A DNA stretch of 64,000 bases, from NCBI RefSeq assembly GCF_017696085.1, contig NZ_JAAORH010000003.1:248001-312000 (forward strand), given 5' to 3'. Shown in pieces: positions 15,838 through 23,359 of this stretch (position 1 is the first letter of the stretch; each line of letters begins with the position of its first letter). Source of the stretch: Prochlorococcus marinus XMU1410 (GTDB taxonomy: Bacteria; Cyanobacteriota; Cyanobacteriia; PCC-6307; Cyanobiaceae). A program made the translations under genes and the position numbers. The notes under the pieces are model-generated. The model searched no databases. It was not told the DNA's origin and saw only the letters and a list, made by a program, of their open reading frames with translations.

Positions 15838-15881
15838 CATTGACAATCGATCTACAATAAGGGGTAATTAGCTCCTTTTTT
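15838..15881 (+). promoter_or_regulatory. promoter-hairpin cassette, copy T6 (orphan)
   Basis: ATTGACAATCGATC, TACAAT, AAGGGG/CTCCTT and a T-run, but no plus-strand gene follows; it abuts the 3' end of the DsrE gene. Confidence 0.5.
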
Positions 15882-16257
15882 AATAGCAAAGTACGCTATC
15901 CGCTTTAATTGATTCTTCAACTAGAACATCTGGCATAACAAACTCTGCAGTGTATCCATCGAGAAGCTTCTCATCGTAACCCCTAGATTTAGCAGACATT
16001 CCTGAGACATATATAGTAATTTTTGAATTCTTTAAATTTTGAAGATGTTCGTATAAATCTCCAGTACCTTGACCAACTATTTCACCAGCTTTTTTGCAAT
16101 TTAATATTTGTACTCCGTCTCCTGCTAGAAAAAGTGTTACTTTATGATCGTTTTTTTCTGCAGTAAGGGCAACCAATAAACCTAAAGTTATTTTATTTTT
16201 GGATTCTAAACCGCTGTAAATATGTACTAACACTTTATTATCGGTAATGATAGACAT
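15880..16257 (-). CDS. DsrE/DsrF-like family protein
   Basis: 125 aa. The N-terminus KVLVHIYSGLESKNKITLGLL and the segment HKVTLFLAGDGVQIL have the beta-alpha pattern of DsrE-like proteins, and the C-terminal IYVSGMSAKSRGY fits the position of the family's conserved cysteine loop but without a cysteine there. DsrE homologues act in sulfur relay or bind small ligands. Soluble; stand-alone. Confidence 0.75.
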   Translation of the reverse strand: MSIITDNKVLVHIYSGLESKNKITLGLLVALTAEKNDHKVTLFLAGDGVQILNCKKAGEIVGQGTGDLYEHLQNLKNSKITIYVSGMSAKSRGYDEKLLDGYTAEFVMPDVLVEESIKADSVLCY

Positions 16258-16555
16258 TTAATTCTCCCTAAATTTTGTTTTTATATCTTAAATAAAATCT
16301 ATTTTCATTAGCTGTTTTTTTATGAAATGCTTACTACTTGAACCTCTTGCTTATTGGCAGATGACTATTAAGTATTAAAAATAGCTCCTAAATATAGAAG
16401 TCTTCTTCCAACCTTTTTCCATAAATAATTGCGAATACTAGATTTATACACCTCGATTTTTTGCCAATTTTCTTGCTTTTTCCTTATTTTTTCGTAAGTA
16501 TGCCTATATAGGCTCTAATTTGCTCTAAAAAACTGTCACATGGGGGTTTACGATT
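16258..16555. other. upstream region of 16556 gene
   Basis: No gene is supported over about 300 bp. GGGGGTTTACG just before the ATG at 16556 could include the ribosome binding site. Confidence 0.35.
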
Positions 16556-16825
16556 ATGGAAATTCCAGACGAAATGTTGAAAGAAATTAGAGAAAGTGGA
16601 TACGATCAAGAGCTTGTATATTACAACATAAGAGAACTATTAAACAGCGATAAACAAATTAATGAGAATAACAATCTAGAGCTTATAGACAATTACTTAT
16701 TAGACAAAGATCTACAAGAACCCGCTGCTGAGATACAGATGGCAGCAGAGCTTATAGACAATTTCTTATTAGATAAAAGATTTATGAGAGAGCTTGAAGA
16801 TGATAAAGACTATGATGCTGCTTAA
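16556..16825 (+). CDS. small acidic protein with an internal repeat
   Basis: 89 aa. The motif ELIDN-[YF]-LLDK occurs twice (about residues 43-52 and 66-75), with 23 residues between starts, so a helical unit has been duplicated. Very acidic and soluble. Function unknown. Confidence 0.55.
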   Translation: MEIPDEMLKEIRESGYDQELVYYNIRELLNSDKQINENNNLELIDNYLLDKDLQEPAAEIQMAAELIDNFLLDKRFMRELEDDKDYDAA

Positions 16826-16896
16826 TTAGATAAAGTACCTATTTTTTCCTATTTATTTAAAGGTTATTCTTTTGAGCAAATAACAGGATTAAAACA

Positions 16897-17019
16897 ATGA
16901 TGAAACTTGCAATCATTTTTTTACCAATTTTATTTGCAGTTATTTGGGCTGCTTTTATAGGTTTAAGAATAAATAAAGTAGAAACTAGAGATGGAAAAAG
17001 AAAATTAATTAATTACTAA
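16897..17019 (+). CDS. 40-aa membrane microprotein
   Basis: AGGA precedes ATGATG. MMKLAIIFLPILFAVIWAAF is one helix followed by a basic tail RDGKRKLINY. The helix resembles small photosystem subunits such as PsbY in style (P-I-L-x-A-x-x-W-A) but the match is too short to name it. Cassette T7 follows. Confidence 0.5.
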   Translation: MMKLAIIFLPILFAVIWAAFIGLRINKVETRDGKRKLINY

Positions 17020-17020
17020 T

Positions 17021-17065
17021 TGATTGACAGTCGATCTAACATAGAGGGATAAAACCCTCTTTTTT
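17021..17065 (+). promoter_or_regulatory. promoter-hairpin cassette, copy T7
   Basis: TGATTGACAGTCGATC, TAACAT, AGAGGG/CCCTCT, six T and the ATG at 17066 with no bases between. Confidence 0.55.
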
Positions 17066-17326
17066 ATGAATACCTTAATAGTTTCTACTTTTAATTGTTC
17101 TTTTGAAGATTTTGATAAATTTGTAGCCGATTTCCATGAAAAGGAGGGACATCGATATGTTGAAGAATATGAACTCATCAAGGTAAATGAACATAAAAGT
17201 CACTTGATACTTAAAGTCAAAGATTTAGAAGGATTTGCTGCTGCTACAAGTACTCCAGAGATGAAAGATTGGGATAAAAAAAATGGCTATAAAGATATTT
17301 GCTATTCACTAACTCCAGTTGAATAA
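17066..17326 (+). CDS. hypothetical protein, 86 aa
   Basis: Starts MNTLIVSTFNCSFEDFDKFV; alternating strand-helix pattern with LILKVKDLEGFAAATSTPEM suggests a small ferredoxin-like fold, similar to DUF3764-type cyanobacterial proteins, without certainty. Its TAA overlaps the next gene's ATG (TAATG). Confidence 0.6.
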   Translation: MNTLIVSTFNCSFEDFDKFVADFHEKEGHRYVEEYELIKVNEHKSHLILKVKDLEGFAAATSTPEMKDWDKKNGYKDICYSLTPVE

Positions 17327-17517
17327 TGAGTTCTAAATGGGATGACACTTCTTGGCAGAAAGACTTCTTGAACATGAAGTCACACTCACCCTCAGATGCA
17401 AAACTCCTAATGGGAGGTGTTAAAGGATTTAAAGATGCTTGGCGTTTAGGTGTACTACACGTTGAATACGAAAAGCTGAAGAGCAAGCAAATGCAACAAG
17501 ATCAACAGCAACAATAG
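17326..17517 (+). CDS. small hypothetical protein
   Basis: 63 aa, starting MSSKWDDTSWQKDFLNMKSH and ending in a glutamine-rich tail. Translationally coupled to the upstream gene. A hairpin CCTCT/AGAGG lies right after the stop. Confidence 0.55.
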   Translation: MSSKWDDTSWQKDFLNMKSHSPSDAKLLMGGVKGFKDAWRLGVLHVEYEKLKSKQMQQDQQQQ

Positions 17518-17518
17518 C

Positions 17519-17535
17519 CTCTATAAAAAGAGGTA
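17519..17535 (+). terminator. short hairpin after 17517
   Basis: CCTCTATAAAAAGAGG forms a 5-bp stem; the T-run after it is weak. Confidence 0.35.
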
Positions 17536-17745
17536 AAGAGTCTACTTTTTACTTTTTTAAAAAAGACCCTTTGTTTTTAAGAGACCTATATCTTTATGTA
17601 AATCTACGATTATTCGGTAATGATAATCATCTTAAAAGCACACTAATCAATCCCTATGAGGACTTATGGAAATAATGATAAGTTTCATACCTTTGAGAAT
17701 TTTCAGACTATACAATAGGATAAATAACTATTATCAAGACTTTTG

Positions 17746-19365
17746 ATGTCAATAGATATCAAAGAAAATAAATCATCTTCAAAAAGTCGATATCGTCCAG
17801 AGATTGATGGTCTAAGAGCATTTGCCGTAGTCGCTGTCATTATAAATCACTTCAACAAAGTTATCTTGCCAGGTGGATACCTTGGAGTAGATATCTTTTT
17901 TGTTATCTCAGGATTTGTAATAACATCATCTCTATATCAAAGACCGAGTAAAAACTTCAAGGATTTCATCAGTGGATTTTATGAACGCAGAATCAAGAGA
18001 TTAGTACCAGCACTATCAGTTTTTGTTCTGATAATGAGTATTGCGATTTGCTTATTCAATCCAAATCCAAGTTTGTTTCTGAGAACTGGTATTACATCTT
18101 TATTTGGGTTATCAAATATATACCTCTTCAAAAAGTCAACAGATTATTTTGCTCAATCAACAGAACTCAATGTATTTACTCACACTTGGTCTCTTGGAGT
18201 GGAAGAGCAGTTCTATATCCTGTTCCCATTTCTAATTTGGTTCTCTGGATTTGGAAGGCAGACAAAAAATGGTGTTCGCAATTTATTTCTCATAATTGGA
18301 ACACTAGCGATTACATCTTTGATTGGATTTATCTATCTCTATCCAATCAATCAACCAGCAGCATATTTCCTTATGCCAACAAGGTTTTGGGAAATGGCAT
18401 CGGGATGTTTGCTATTTATTGGATTACAGAAGTGGAAATCAATTAAACAGTTTTTAGAAAAATTCCCACCACTTTTTGTGATGATATTGATTATCGGGAT
18501 AATGTATTTACCGACAGCATTAGCAACAACATCCACAGTTTTAGTAGTGGTTCTTTCTTTGGTTCTCATCGCTTGTTTGAAAAAAGGAACAGCATCATAT
18601 GCATTTTTCACTAATTCTAAAGTCGTCTATATAGGTCTCATTTCTTATTCTTTATACCTATGGCATTGGGGTGTTCTTGCGATTAGTCGTTGGACTATTG
18701 GAGTTCATTGGTGGTCAGTACCCTTCCAAGTGGCACTAATGCTTGGTCTTGCAATTTGTTCTTATAGATATATCGAAACACAACTTCGCAAAGGTAATTG
18801 GTTTGGGAAAAGATGGAAGAACCTTGCAATTGGAGGAGGAGCAATAATTACACTTTCAGGAGGTCTTAGTGCACTTGATATCCCTCTAAAAGGTCAACTA
18901 TACATTGGCAAAAAGATAAATCATACAATACCAAATTTTCTAAGAGGTGATGAATGTCTTGAAAATATGTCAGAAAGTACTAAATGTTATTTGATTGAAA
19001 ATATTAGCAAACAAACTCTATGGATACTAGGCGATAGTCAGACACAATTTCTTGCTCTAGCAGGAGAAAAAGTGGCAAATTCTCTTGAAATGAATTTGAA
19101 ATTATATTCAATATTATCAACTCCTTTCCCCTCGTTTAATCATTATAGAAAATCTAAAATACTAAAAAATGTGGAAAATCTTGATGATCTTGAATTTTTA
19201 GAAAGAGAACTTTATAAGAAAATAAAAGTTGGCGATATAATTCTACTAACATTGCGAAATCCCTATCATTTCGGTGGAGAGTACTATAAAAGTTCAGATT
19301 CCTTTATCAGAAAAGATGGGACTAGGACTTCACATGAGGATTATTTCAATGCATGGATTTCATAA
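17746..19365 (+). CDS. acyltransferase-3 (OafA-like) protein, truncated by a stop
   Basis: From ATG 17746 (a TTG one codon earlier is less likely) to an in-frame TAA at 19363-19365, about 539 aa. The N-terminus has RYRPEIDGLRAFAVVAVIIN, the acyltransferase-3 signature with its catalytic histidine in the next residues, and about ten membrane helices follow to residue 385. The soluble C-terminal part opens with WILGDSQTQFLALAG, the block I motif of an SGNH domain. OafA-type proteins move acyl groups to cell-surface glycans. The SGNH domain is cut before its C-terminal D-x-x-H. Confidence 0.85.
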   Translation: MSIDIKENKSSSKSRYRPEIDGLRAFAVVAVIINHFNKVILPGGYLGVDIFFVISGFVITSSLYQRPSKNFKDFISGFYERRIKRLVPALSVFVLIMSIAICLFNPNPSLFLRTGITSLFGLSNIYLFKKSTDYFAQSTELNVFTHTWSLGVEEQFYILFPFLIWFSGFGRQTKNGVRNLFLIIGTLAITSLIGFIYLYPINQPAAYFLMPTRFWEMASGCLLFIGLQKWKSIKQFLEKFPPLFVMILIIGIMYLPTALATTSTVLVVVLSLVLIACLKKGTASYAFFTNSKVVYIGLISYSLYLWHWGVLAISRWTIGVHWWSVPFQVALMLGLAICSYRYIETQLRKGNWFGKRWKNLAIGGGAIITLSGGLSALDIPLKGQLYIGKKINHTIPNFLRGDECLENMSESTKCYLIENISKQTLWILGDSQTQFLALAGEKVANSLEMNLKLYSILSTPFPSFNHYRKSKILKNVENLDDLEFLERELYKKIKVGDIILLTLRNPYHFGGEYYKSSDSFIRKDGTRTSHEDYFNAWIS

Positions 19366-19785
19366 GTAGCAAATCTTGCCAGTTTTGCAGAAAAAAAAGG
19401 TGCAAAAGTTATAATTCAAACTCCTACTCCTGAATGGGATCAATGGTATGAGGAAAAGAATAAAATTTGTTCAAGAACAAAAATTCAATGGTTCAATAAA
19501 ATACAAAAAGGCGACTGCCAAATCATTAGTGCATATTTTATTGATAAAAAAAAAGGTGTTTACAAACATCAATTTGAGAAATTGAATAAACTATCCACCT
19601 CTCATCCGAATATATATCTTTTTGATACCTATAAAATTACATGTCCCAAAATAACATGTAATTACTCAATGGACGGTATTGATATTTATGCAGATAGTGC
19701 ACATCTCTCATACAGGTGGGCAAGAGATTTTCTCGCACCTGAAATTTCTAAATTCATTAATGAAATACAAACTATGGATAAGTGA
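19366..19785 (+). pseudogene. remainder of the SGNH domain after the stop
   Basis: The same frame continues without another stop for 139 codons and contains FAEKKGAKVIIQTPTPEWDQ and the expected SGNH block V, DSAHLSYRWA, near the end. Joining both parts gives about 680 residues, a normal length for OafA-SGNH fusions. A single point change would restore the gene, so the inactivation is recent, or the base is a sequencing error. Confidence 0.75.
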
Positions 19786-20061
19786 AATTCCCGAATCTCT
19801 TTGAAAAAACCATAGAACCCTAAAAAAGTAGAACAGGCAGAAATAAAACAAAAGATACTATAAACCTACAAAACTTTGAAAACGCCCTTGAGATAGCAAT
19901 CAAATAAAAAAATTACCCAGTAAAAATAAGCCGTTAATTTCCAAAAAAAATATCATAAATCCCTCTTGGGGTTTACATATACGCATGGCGAGGGAGCTGA
20001 CCCCGTGCCACCCCTCGGAAACTCAGGGAGGGAAATAAAAAACAATTAATACCCAATAAAA
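19786..20061. other. gene-free region with GC-rich patch
   Basis: At 19975-20030 a GC-rich patch (ACATATACGCATGGCGAGGG and on, with CCCCGTGCCACCCCTC) resembles 24355-24395 in its CATATACG and GTGCCACCC parts. It may be a worn relative of the sequence upstream of site C. Confidence 0.4.
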
Positions 20062-20253
20062 ATGGACAGAACACAACAGATAAGAGACGCTCATCCGTGG
20101 CTCAGCTACGACGAAGCAGTCAAGGTTCTTCTCTATCATCATCAGGGTTCGATGTGGGTAGAGAACCTAGAAAGCAACGAGCTTGAGAGGTCGATGGAAG
20201 CGTTTACAAAGCTCGTTAAATCTAAGAGAATGAAAGCCCTAGAAGCCTTTTAG
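20062..20253 (+). CDS. small hypothetical protein
   Basis: 63 aa, starting MDRTQQIRDAHPWLSYDEAV. Codon use is more GC-rich than the surroundings. The segment RSMEAFTKLVKSKRMKALEA is basic and helical. Possibly acquired from a phage or other element; no family recognised. Confidence 0.5.
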   Translation: MDRTQQIRDAHPWLSYDEAVKVLLYHHQGSMWVENLESNELERSMEAFTKLVKSKRMKALEAF

Positions 20254-20267
20254 AGTACGTTCTAGGC

Positions 20268-20381
20268 ATGTATTACAACGGTGTAGATAAGTATGGGAAT
20301 CAGATAGAAGAATCAAGTAGAGAGGAGTCTTTCGAGCGAAGATGGAATAGAGCAAGATCTATCCTTTTAAAGAGCAAATAA
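20268..20381 (+). CDS. 37-aa charged peptide
   Basis: MYYNGVDKYGNQIEESSREE then SFERRWNRARSILLKSK. Same strand as the 20062 gene, 14 bp further. Coding is plausible. Confidence 0.4.
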   Translation: MYYNGVDKYGNQIEESSREESFERRWNRARSILLKSK

Positions 20382-20386
20382 ACTTG

Positions 20387-20434
20387 TTGACTCTTACCCT
20401 TTTCAGTTGCTATAAATATTAGTACACTTGTACT
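20387..20434 (+). promoter_or_regulatory. promoter with LexA (SOS) box
   Basis: TTGACT (20387-20392), 18-nt spacer and TATAAA (20411-20416) form a strong promoter. AGTACACTTGTACT (20421-20434) sits on the expected start of transcription and matches the cyanobacterial SOS-box pattern RGTAC-N3-DGTWC-B. The ATG at 20443 is only about 20 nt from the expected start. Confidence 0.65.
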
Positions 20435-20442
20435 ATATAGCT

Positions 20443-20670
20443 ATGGAGGACTGGCAGGAATGGGATTATCTAGAGGACGAAATATTAGTAAGAAAACGAC
20501 GGAAGATTTGTATTACTTGCAATCACTTCAGGTACAGCACGACAAGTTCTTGTGTCACCATCCTTACTTGTCCGTTTCATCAAAAGCTTATTCCTCAAGG
20601 TGATCATCTAATTAAGGGATGTAGAAACTGGAGAGAGAACAGCAGAATATTTGCTCCAGAAGCAGCTTAA
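20443..20670 (+). CDS. Cys-rich small protein under a LexA box
   Basis: 75 aa from MEDWQEWDYLEDEILVRKRR; an upstream TTG in frame (20428) lies within the operator and is unlikely. CITCNHFRY, then CVTILTCPFHQ and GCRNW place five cysteines and two histidines in a zinc-finger-like pattern. With the SOS box this is a candidate DNA-damage-response protein. Exact role unknown. Confidence 0.65.
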   Translation: MEDWQEWDYLEDEILVRKRRKICITCNHFRYSTTSSCVTILTCPFHQKLIPQGDHLIKGCRNWRENSRIFAPEAA

Positions 20671-21110
20671 GCATTAAGTACGTAATTCTTAAGAGAGAGT
20701 ATGAAACCTAGTAATAGCCTTAATTTATAACCACTATGTGAACAGATAATTAATTATGTGTGAACACTAAGGTAAAGAATCAAGATATAACTAGGATTTT
20801 TTAGCTCAAAATAAATAAAGAAAAAAGATCTGTATCCAGCGATCTGTTTCTATGTTTTTTATACGGTAAATTAGATTAAATAAATCGATGATTTGAACGG
20901 CTGCAGAGAAGATCCAATACTCACTCTGTTCACACATTGTTCACACATTATAACTTTCTTATAACTGACTGATATGACTGAAGTTAATTACTGGCTAATG
21001 AACCATGTACCAGCTTGATATAACTAGGTTTTTTGAAATATATAAAGTTTTATTCTAGCAAAACTAGTAAATATAAAACATCCATTGAGGTAAAGATTTA
21101 GGATAATTTG
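20671..21110. other. intergenic region with inverted and direct repeats
   Basis: About 440 bp without a functional gene. TGTGAACA occurs at about 20740 and 20766, GATATAACTAGG(A)TTTTTT occurs at about 20786 and 21017, and site B lies at 20928-21017. Confidence 0.45.
20928..21017 (+). repeat. EVE-gene start fragment, site B
   Basis: Two perfect 11-bp repeats GTTCACACATT (20928-20938 and 20939-20949), a 24-bp gap, then ATG at 20974 with a fragment reading MTEVNYWLMNHVPA and a stop. The gap and repeats match site E, where the intact gene starts. Confidence 0.65.
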
Positions 21111-21159
21111 TGATTGACAGTCGATCTAAACTTAGAGGGATAAAACCCTCTTTTTTTTG
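21111..21159 (+). promoter_or_regulatory. promoter-hairpin cassette, copy T8
   Basis: TGATTGACAGTCGATC, TAAACT (21127-21132), AGAGGG/CCCTCT, eight T, then ATG at 21160. The most complete copy. Confidence 0.55.
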
Positions 21160-21333
21160 ATGAGAAACAAATTTAAAAGATCAGCTTTTTTTGATATGTC
21201 TGATGACCTTTTCTATCGAATATCATTAATAGGATTTTTAGTTGTTTTTAGCTCAATGGTATTTTTCCTAACGAAATATAGAGAAAAAAAAGTTAATAAT
21301 ATAAGCCAGATTTCCATGACTGAACAAATTTAA
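21160..21333 (+). CDS. 57-aa membrane protein
   Basis: Starts MRNKFKRSAFFDMSDDLFYR; one helix (about residues 21-40) then a basic stretch YREKKVNN. Starts right after cassette T8. Unknown function. Confidence 0.5.
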   Translation: MRNKFKRSAFFDMSDDLFYRISLIGFLVVFSSMVFFLTKYREKKVNNISQISMTEQI

Positions 21334-21347
21334 TTTTTAAAGCAGTA

Positions 21348-21704
21348 ATGCAAAGATTTATAATTTCACCGTTATTTGCTTTATCTAGGTTTTTTATAAA
21401 TATTTACGGAATATTTTTGAAGTTTTTTCTTCAATTAAATGGTGGTTATTGGTCAAGAATTGGTTTAGCCGAAAATATTACAGAGGAAAGAATTTAAAAA
21501 AGAAGATTTTATATCCTGCCTTTTTATATTCTTCTAGCTTTATTGTTTGGATTACTATCTGCTCTATATTGGTATTTTGTTATTCTTCATGTGCCACTTT
21601 CAATAGAAAAATATTTAAGTCCATTTAATAACAATATTGCTTTAATAATTGCTTTTGCTACTTTCTTTGGTTGGCTTTATATTCTTTGTAAAACAAACAA
21701 ATAA
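21348..21704 (+). pseudogene. membrane protein interrupted by an in-frame TAA
   Basis: ATG at 21348 opens a frame with a TAA at 21495-21497, after which the frame stays open and hydrophobic until the TAA at 21702-21704. Before the stop it reads MQRFIISPLFALSRFFINIY and on to ENITEERI; after it KRRFYILPFYILLALLFGLL and further helices. Together 118 residues with about three helices. Either a broken gene or two adjacent peptides. Confidence 0.5.
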
Positions 21705-21739
21705 AATGCTTACTGAGAGATGATGTGGTCCGCGGATTA

Positions 21740-22119
21740 AAGATTTAATTAATCATGATTAAATCATTCTTAAGGATTCATGCAAAATATTTATGACCGA
21801 TTAATTTGAATTTACGACAGTTCTGGTGATCGACTCGACCAAGGTTGACCAACTAGATCTTCACTAATCCATGGTCTGCAACACCAAGGTAAATTAACTT
21901 ATCTAACCTTTACGGTAAGAAAGTTAAGTGATCAGAAATTAATCTTTCGGGATTAATTCTGAACTATCTTAAAAATAAAGTCGTTTGTAAAGCATGAAGA
22001 AGTGAGTAATCACTTTTACATTCAAAACTAATTTCTAAGAAAATTCTTAATCTGATTATTAAATAGATCTCCTTTCTGTCGTCACCATTTAAAAAAGACC
22101 TGTAAAAGGGTCTTTTTTT
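21740..22119 (+). ncRNA. candidate structured RNA with terminator
   Basis: No ORF fits, but several stems do: GATTTAAT/ATTAAATC (21742-21765), TTAACTT/AAGTTAA (about 21896-21926), a 12-bp stem with one bulge closed by UUUCG (21933-21961), AGTGA/TCACT (22001-22014) and a final terminator (22091-22119). The middle (21815-21890) is GC-richer than the surroundings. I could not match it to tmRNA, RNase P, SRP or 6S RNA. Confidence 0.5.
22091..22119 (+). terminator. Rho-independent terminator
   Basis: AAAAAAGACC, TGTAAAA loop, GGGTCTTTTTTT; a strong stem with T-run on the plus strand. Confidence 0.65.
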
Positions 22120-22170
22120 ATGTCTTAAATTTTATTTATTTACTGTTAATCCACAAATAATTAAATATTT

Positions 22171-22302
22171 TTATCTCGCTCTTTCGCGATCAGTTAATGC
22201 TTTTTCAAAAGTAAAAAAGAAAGTACAAATGCTATTCAATGCAACCAACAAAAGAACTACTGATCTTCCATGTTGATTTAATTGAAGTGATCTTTGAGTC
22301 AT
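22171..22302 (-). CDS. 43-aa membrane microprotein
   Basis: MTQRSLQLNQHGRSVVLLLV, one helix, then FEKALTDRERAR. Five bases downstream of the 22307 gene on the same strand, so probably one operon. Confidence 0.5.
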   Translation of the reverse strand: MTQRSLQLNQHGRSVVLLLVALNSICTFFFTFEKALTDRERAR

Positions 22303-22306
22303 ACTT

Positions 22307-22489
22307 TTAATAATCTTCATTGTAATCGGATGGACTACCAGTTAAAGAACAAACAACTGATTCCTCTTTTTTCATTTCTTTTATTTCCATTATTGGTCTG
22401 CCCATTTTCTTAAGAACATCTATATCTTCTTTAGTCTGACAGCGTGCAATTATATTTCCTTTTTGATCAAAGCAACTGTAGTAAGTCAT
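22307..22489 (-). CDS. small hypothetical protein
   Basis: 60 aa, starting MTYYSCFDQKGNIIARCQTK; a short beta-hairpin-like start followed by a charged helix (EDIDVLKKMGRPIMEIKEMK). The mRNA probably begins with the hairpin at 22514-22559. Confidence 0.55.
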   Translation of the reverse strand: MTYYSCFDQKGNIIARCQTKEDIDVLKKMGRPIMEIKEMKKEESVVCSLTGSPSDYNEDY

Positions 22490-22513
22490 TTTATTAAATG
22501 CAATTTAAAGTTC

Positions 22514-22559
22514 ATGGTTGATTTCAGTTGCAGCAACGCAACCGACTCATAACAACCAT
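22514..22559 (-). ncRNA. nested 5' hairpin, copy X
   Basis: On the minus strand ATGGTTG pairs with CAACCAT and an inner CGGTTGC pairs with GCAACTG (one G-U). The inverted copy at 26638-26683 keeps both stems with different bases. Here it forms the likely 5' end of the 22489 transcript. Confidence 0.5.
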
Positions 22560-22613
22560 ATTTCTAATTTAGGTCAGCCATAGATTTAAATGGCTAAAAA
22601 AACATACCTCTTT

Positions 22614-22645
22614 CCGTACCTAAATGTTCCTCAAACCGCACACAT
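22614..22645 (+). promoter_or_regulatory. shared promoter element S2
   Basis: CCGTACCTAAATGTTCCTC then AAACCGCACACAT, followed by TTAGAT as a possible -10 box. Lies 70 bp before the gene at 22717. Confidence 0.5.
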
Positions 22646-22716
22646 TAGATACGCAGTGTTTTAGTCAAATCAATTAGAACAAAGAGGTAGTTAAACGAAT
22701 ATACAAAGGAGAATTT

Positions 22717-22854
22717 ATGAGTGGAGATTTTGAGACTCTTGAAATTAATCAACCAAAAATTAAATATTTAAAACCAGAAGATAATACAAAATGGTTAGAC
22801 AAATTAATTAATAATATTAAGGACATGAAGAGGAAGATATCAAAAGATTCTTAG
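22717..22854 (+). CDS. WLDxLIN family microprotein 3
   Basis: 45 aa: MSGDFETLEINQPKIKYLKP, then NTKWLDKLINNIKDMKRKIS. AAAGGAG precedes the ATG. Longest member of the family. Confidence 0.55.
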   Translation: MSGDFETLEINQPKIKYLKPEDNTKWLDKLINNIKDMKRKISKDS

Positions 22855-22988
22855 AAATTTAAGAAAGAAACTTTTTTATTTGACCTTTAGTTTGAATGAA
22901 AAGAAATTCAAAAAAGAATTTAAATTTTGTATTTAAGGTAACCGCTTTTTTGTGAGCATTATTCAGAATAAGAGTCCGACTATTTTTT

Positions 22989-23132
22989 ATGCAAAAAAAT
23001 TTAGATGAAAATTCTTATGAAAAAAGAATTGAAAATATAGAAAAAGGAAAATCTTATTTAAAAAATAATGGATTTTTCAAATCAAAATCTAATCTTTTCG
23101 AAGACATACAAAGATTTATCTATAAAAGGTAA
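22989..23132 (+). CDS. 47-aa charged peptide
   Basis: MQKNLDENSYEKRIENIEKG and a C-terminal FEDIQRFIYKR; soluble and helical. Function unknown. Confidence 0.4.
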   Translation: MQKNLDENSYEKRIENIEKGKSYLKNNGFFKSKSNLFEDIQRFIYKR

Positions 23133-23250
23133 TTTAAAAAATATTTTTTACTTTTGATTAATTAAATCTCTCCATAAGCAAGCCATCACATAAAAGAAAG
23201 AAAGACTTGAAAAGGTAAAGAGAAAAAAAGAATGGGTCAATTTTCTATAA

Positions 23251-23355
23251 CTAAATTAGACCAAATAATCCTGCAGTAAAACCAACAGCCGAAAAGAATG
23301 TGAACTCAATCAAATCTCTTGGGGCAGAGTTCATAAATAAACCAATTTGAGTCAT
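23251..23355 (-). CDS. 34-aa hydrophobic microprotein
   Basis: MTQIGLFMNSAPRDLIEFTF then FSAVGFTAGLFGLI, one helix. Five bases after the 23360 gene on the same strand. Confidence 0.5.
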   Translation of the reverse strand: MTQIGLFMNSAPRDLIEFTFFSAVGFTAGLFGLI

Positions 23356-23359
23356 GATT

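Noticed and set aside
15735-15873. 46-codon ORF starting at site A
   Set aside because: Only its first 12 or so codons match the EVE gene; the rest runs through cassette T6 and has no coding character.
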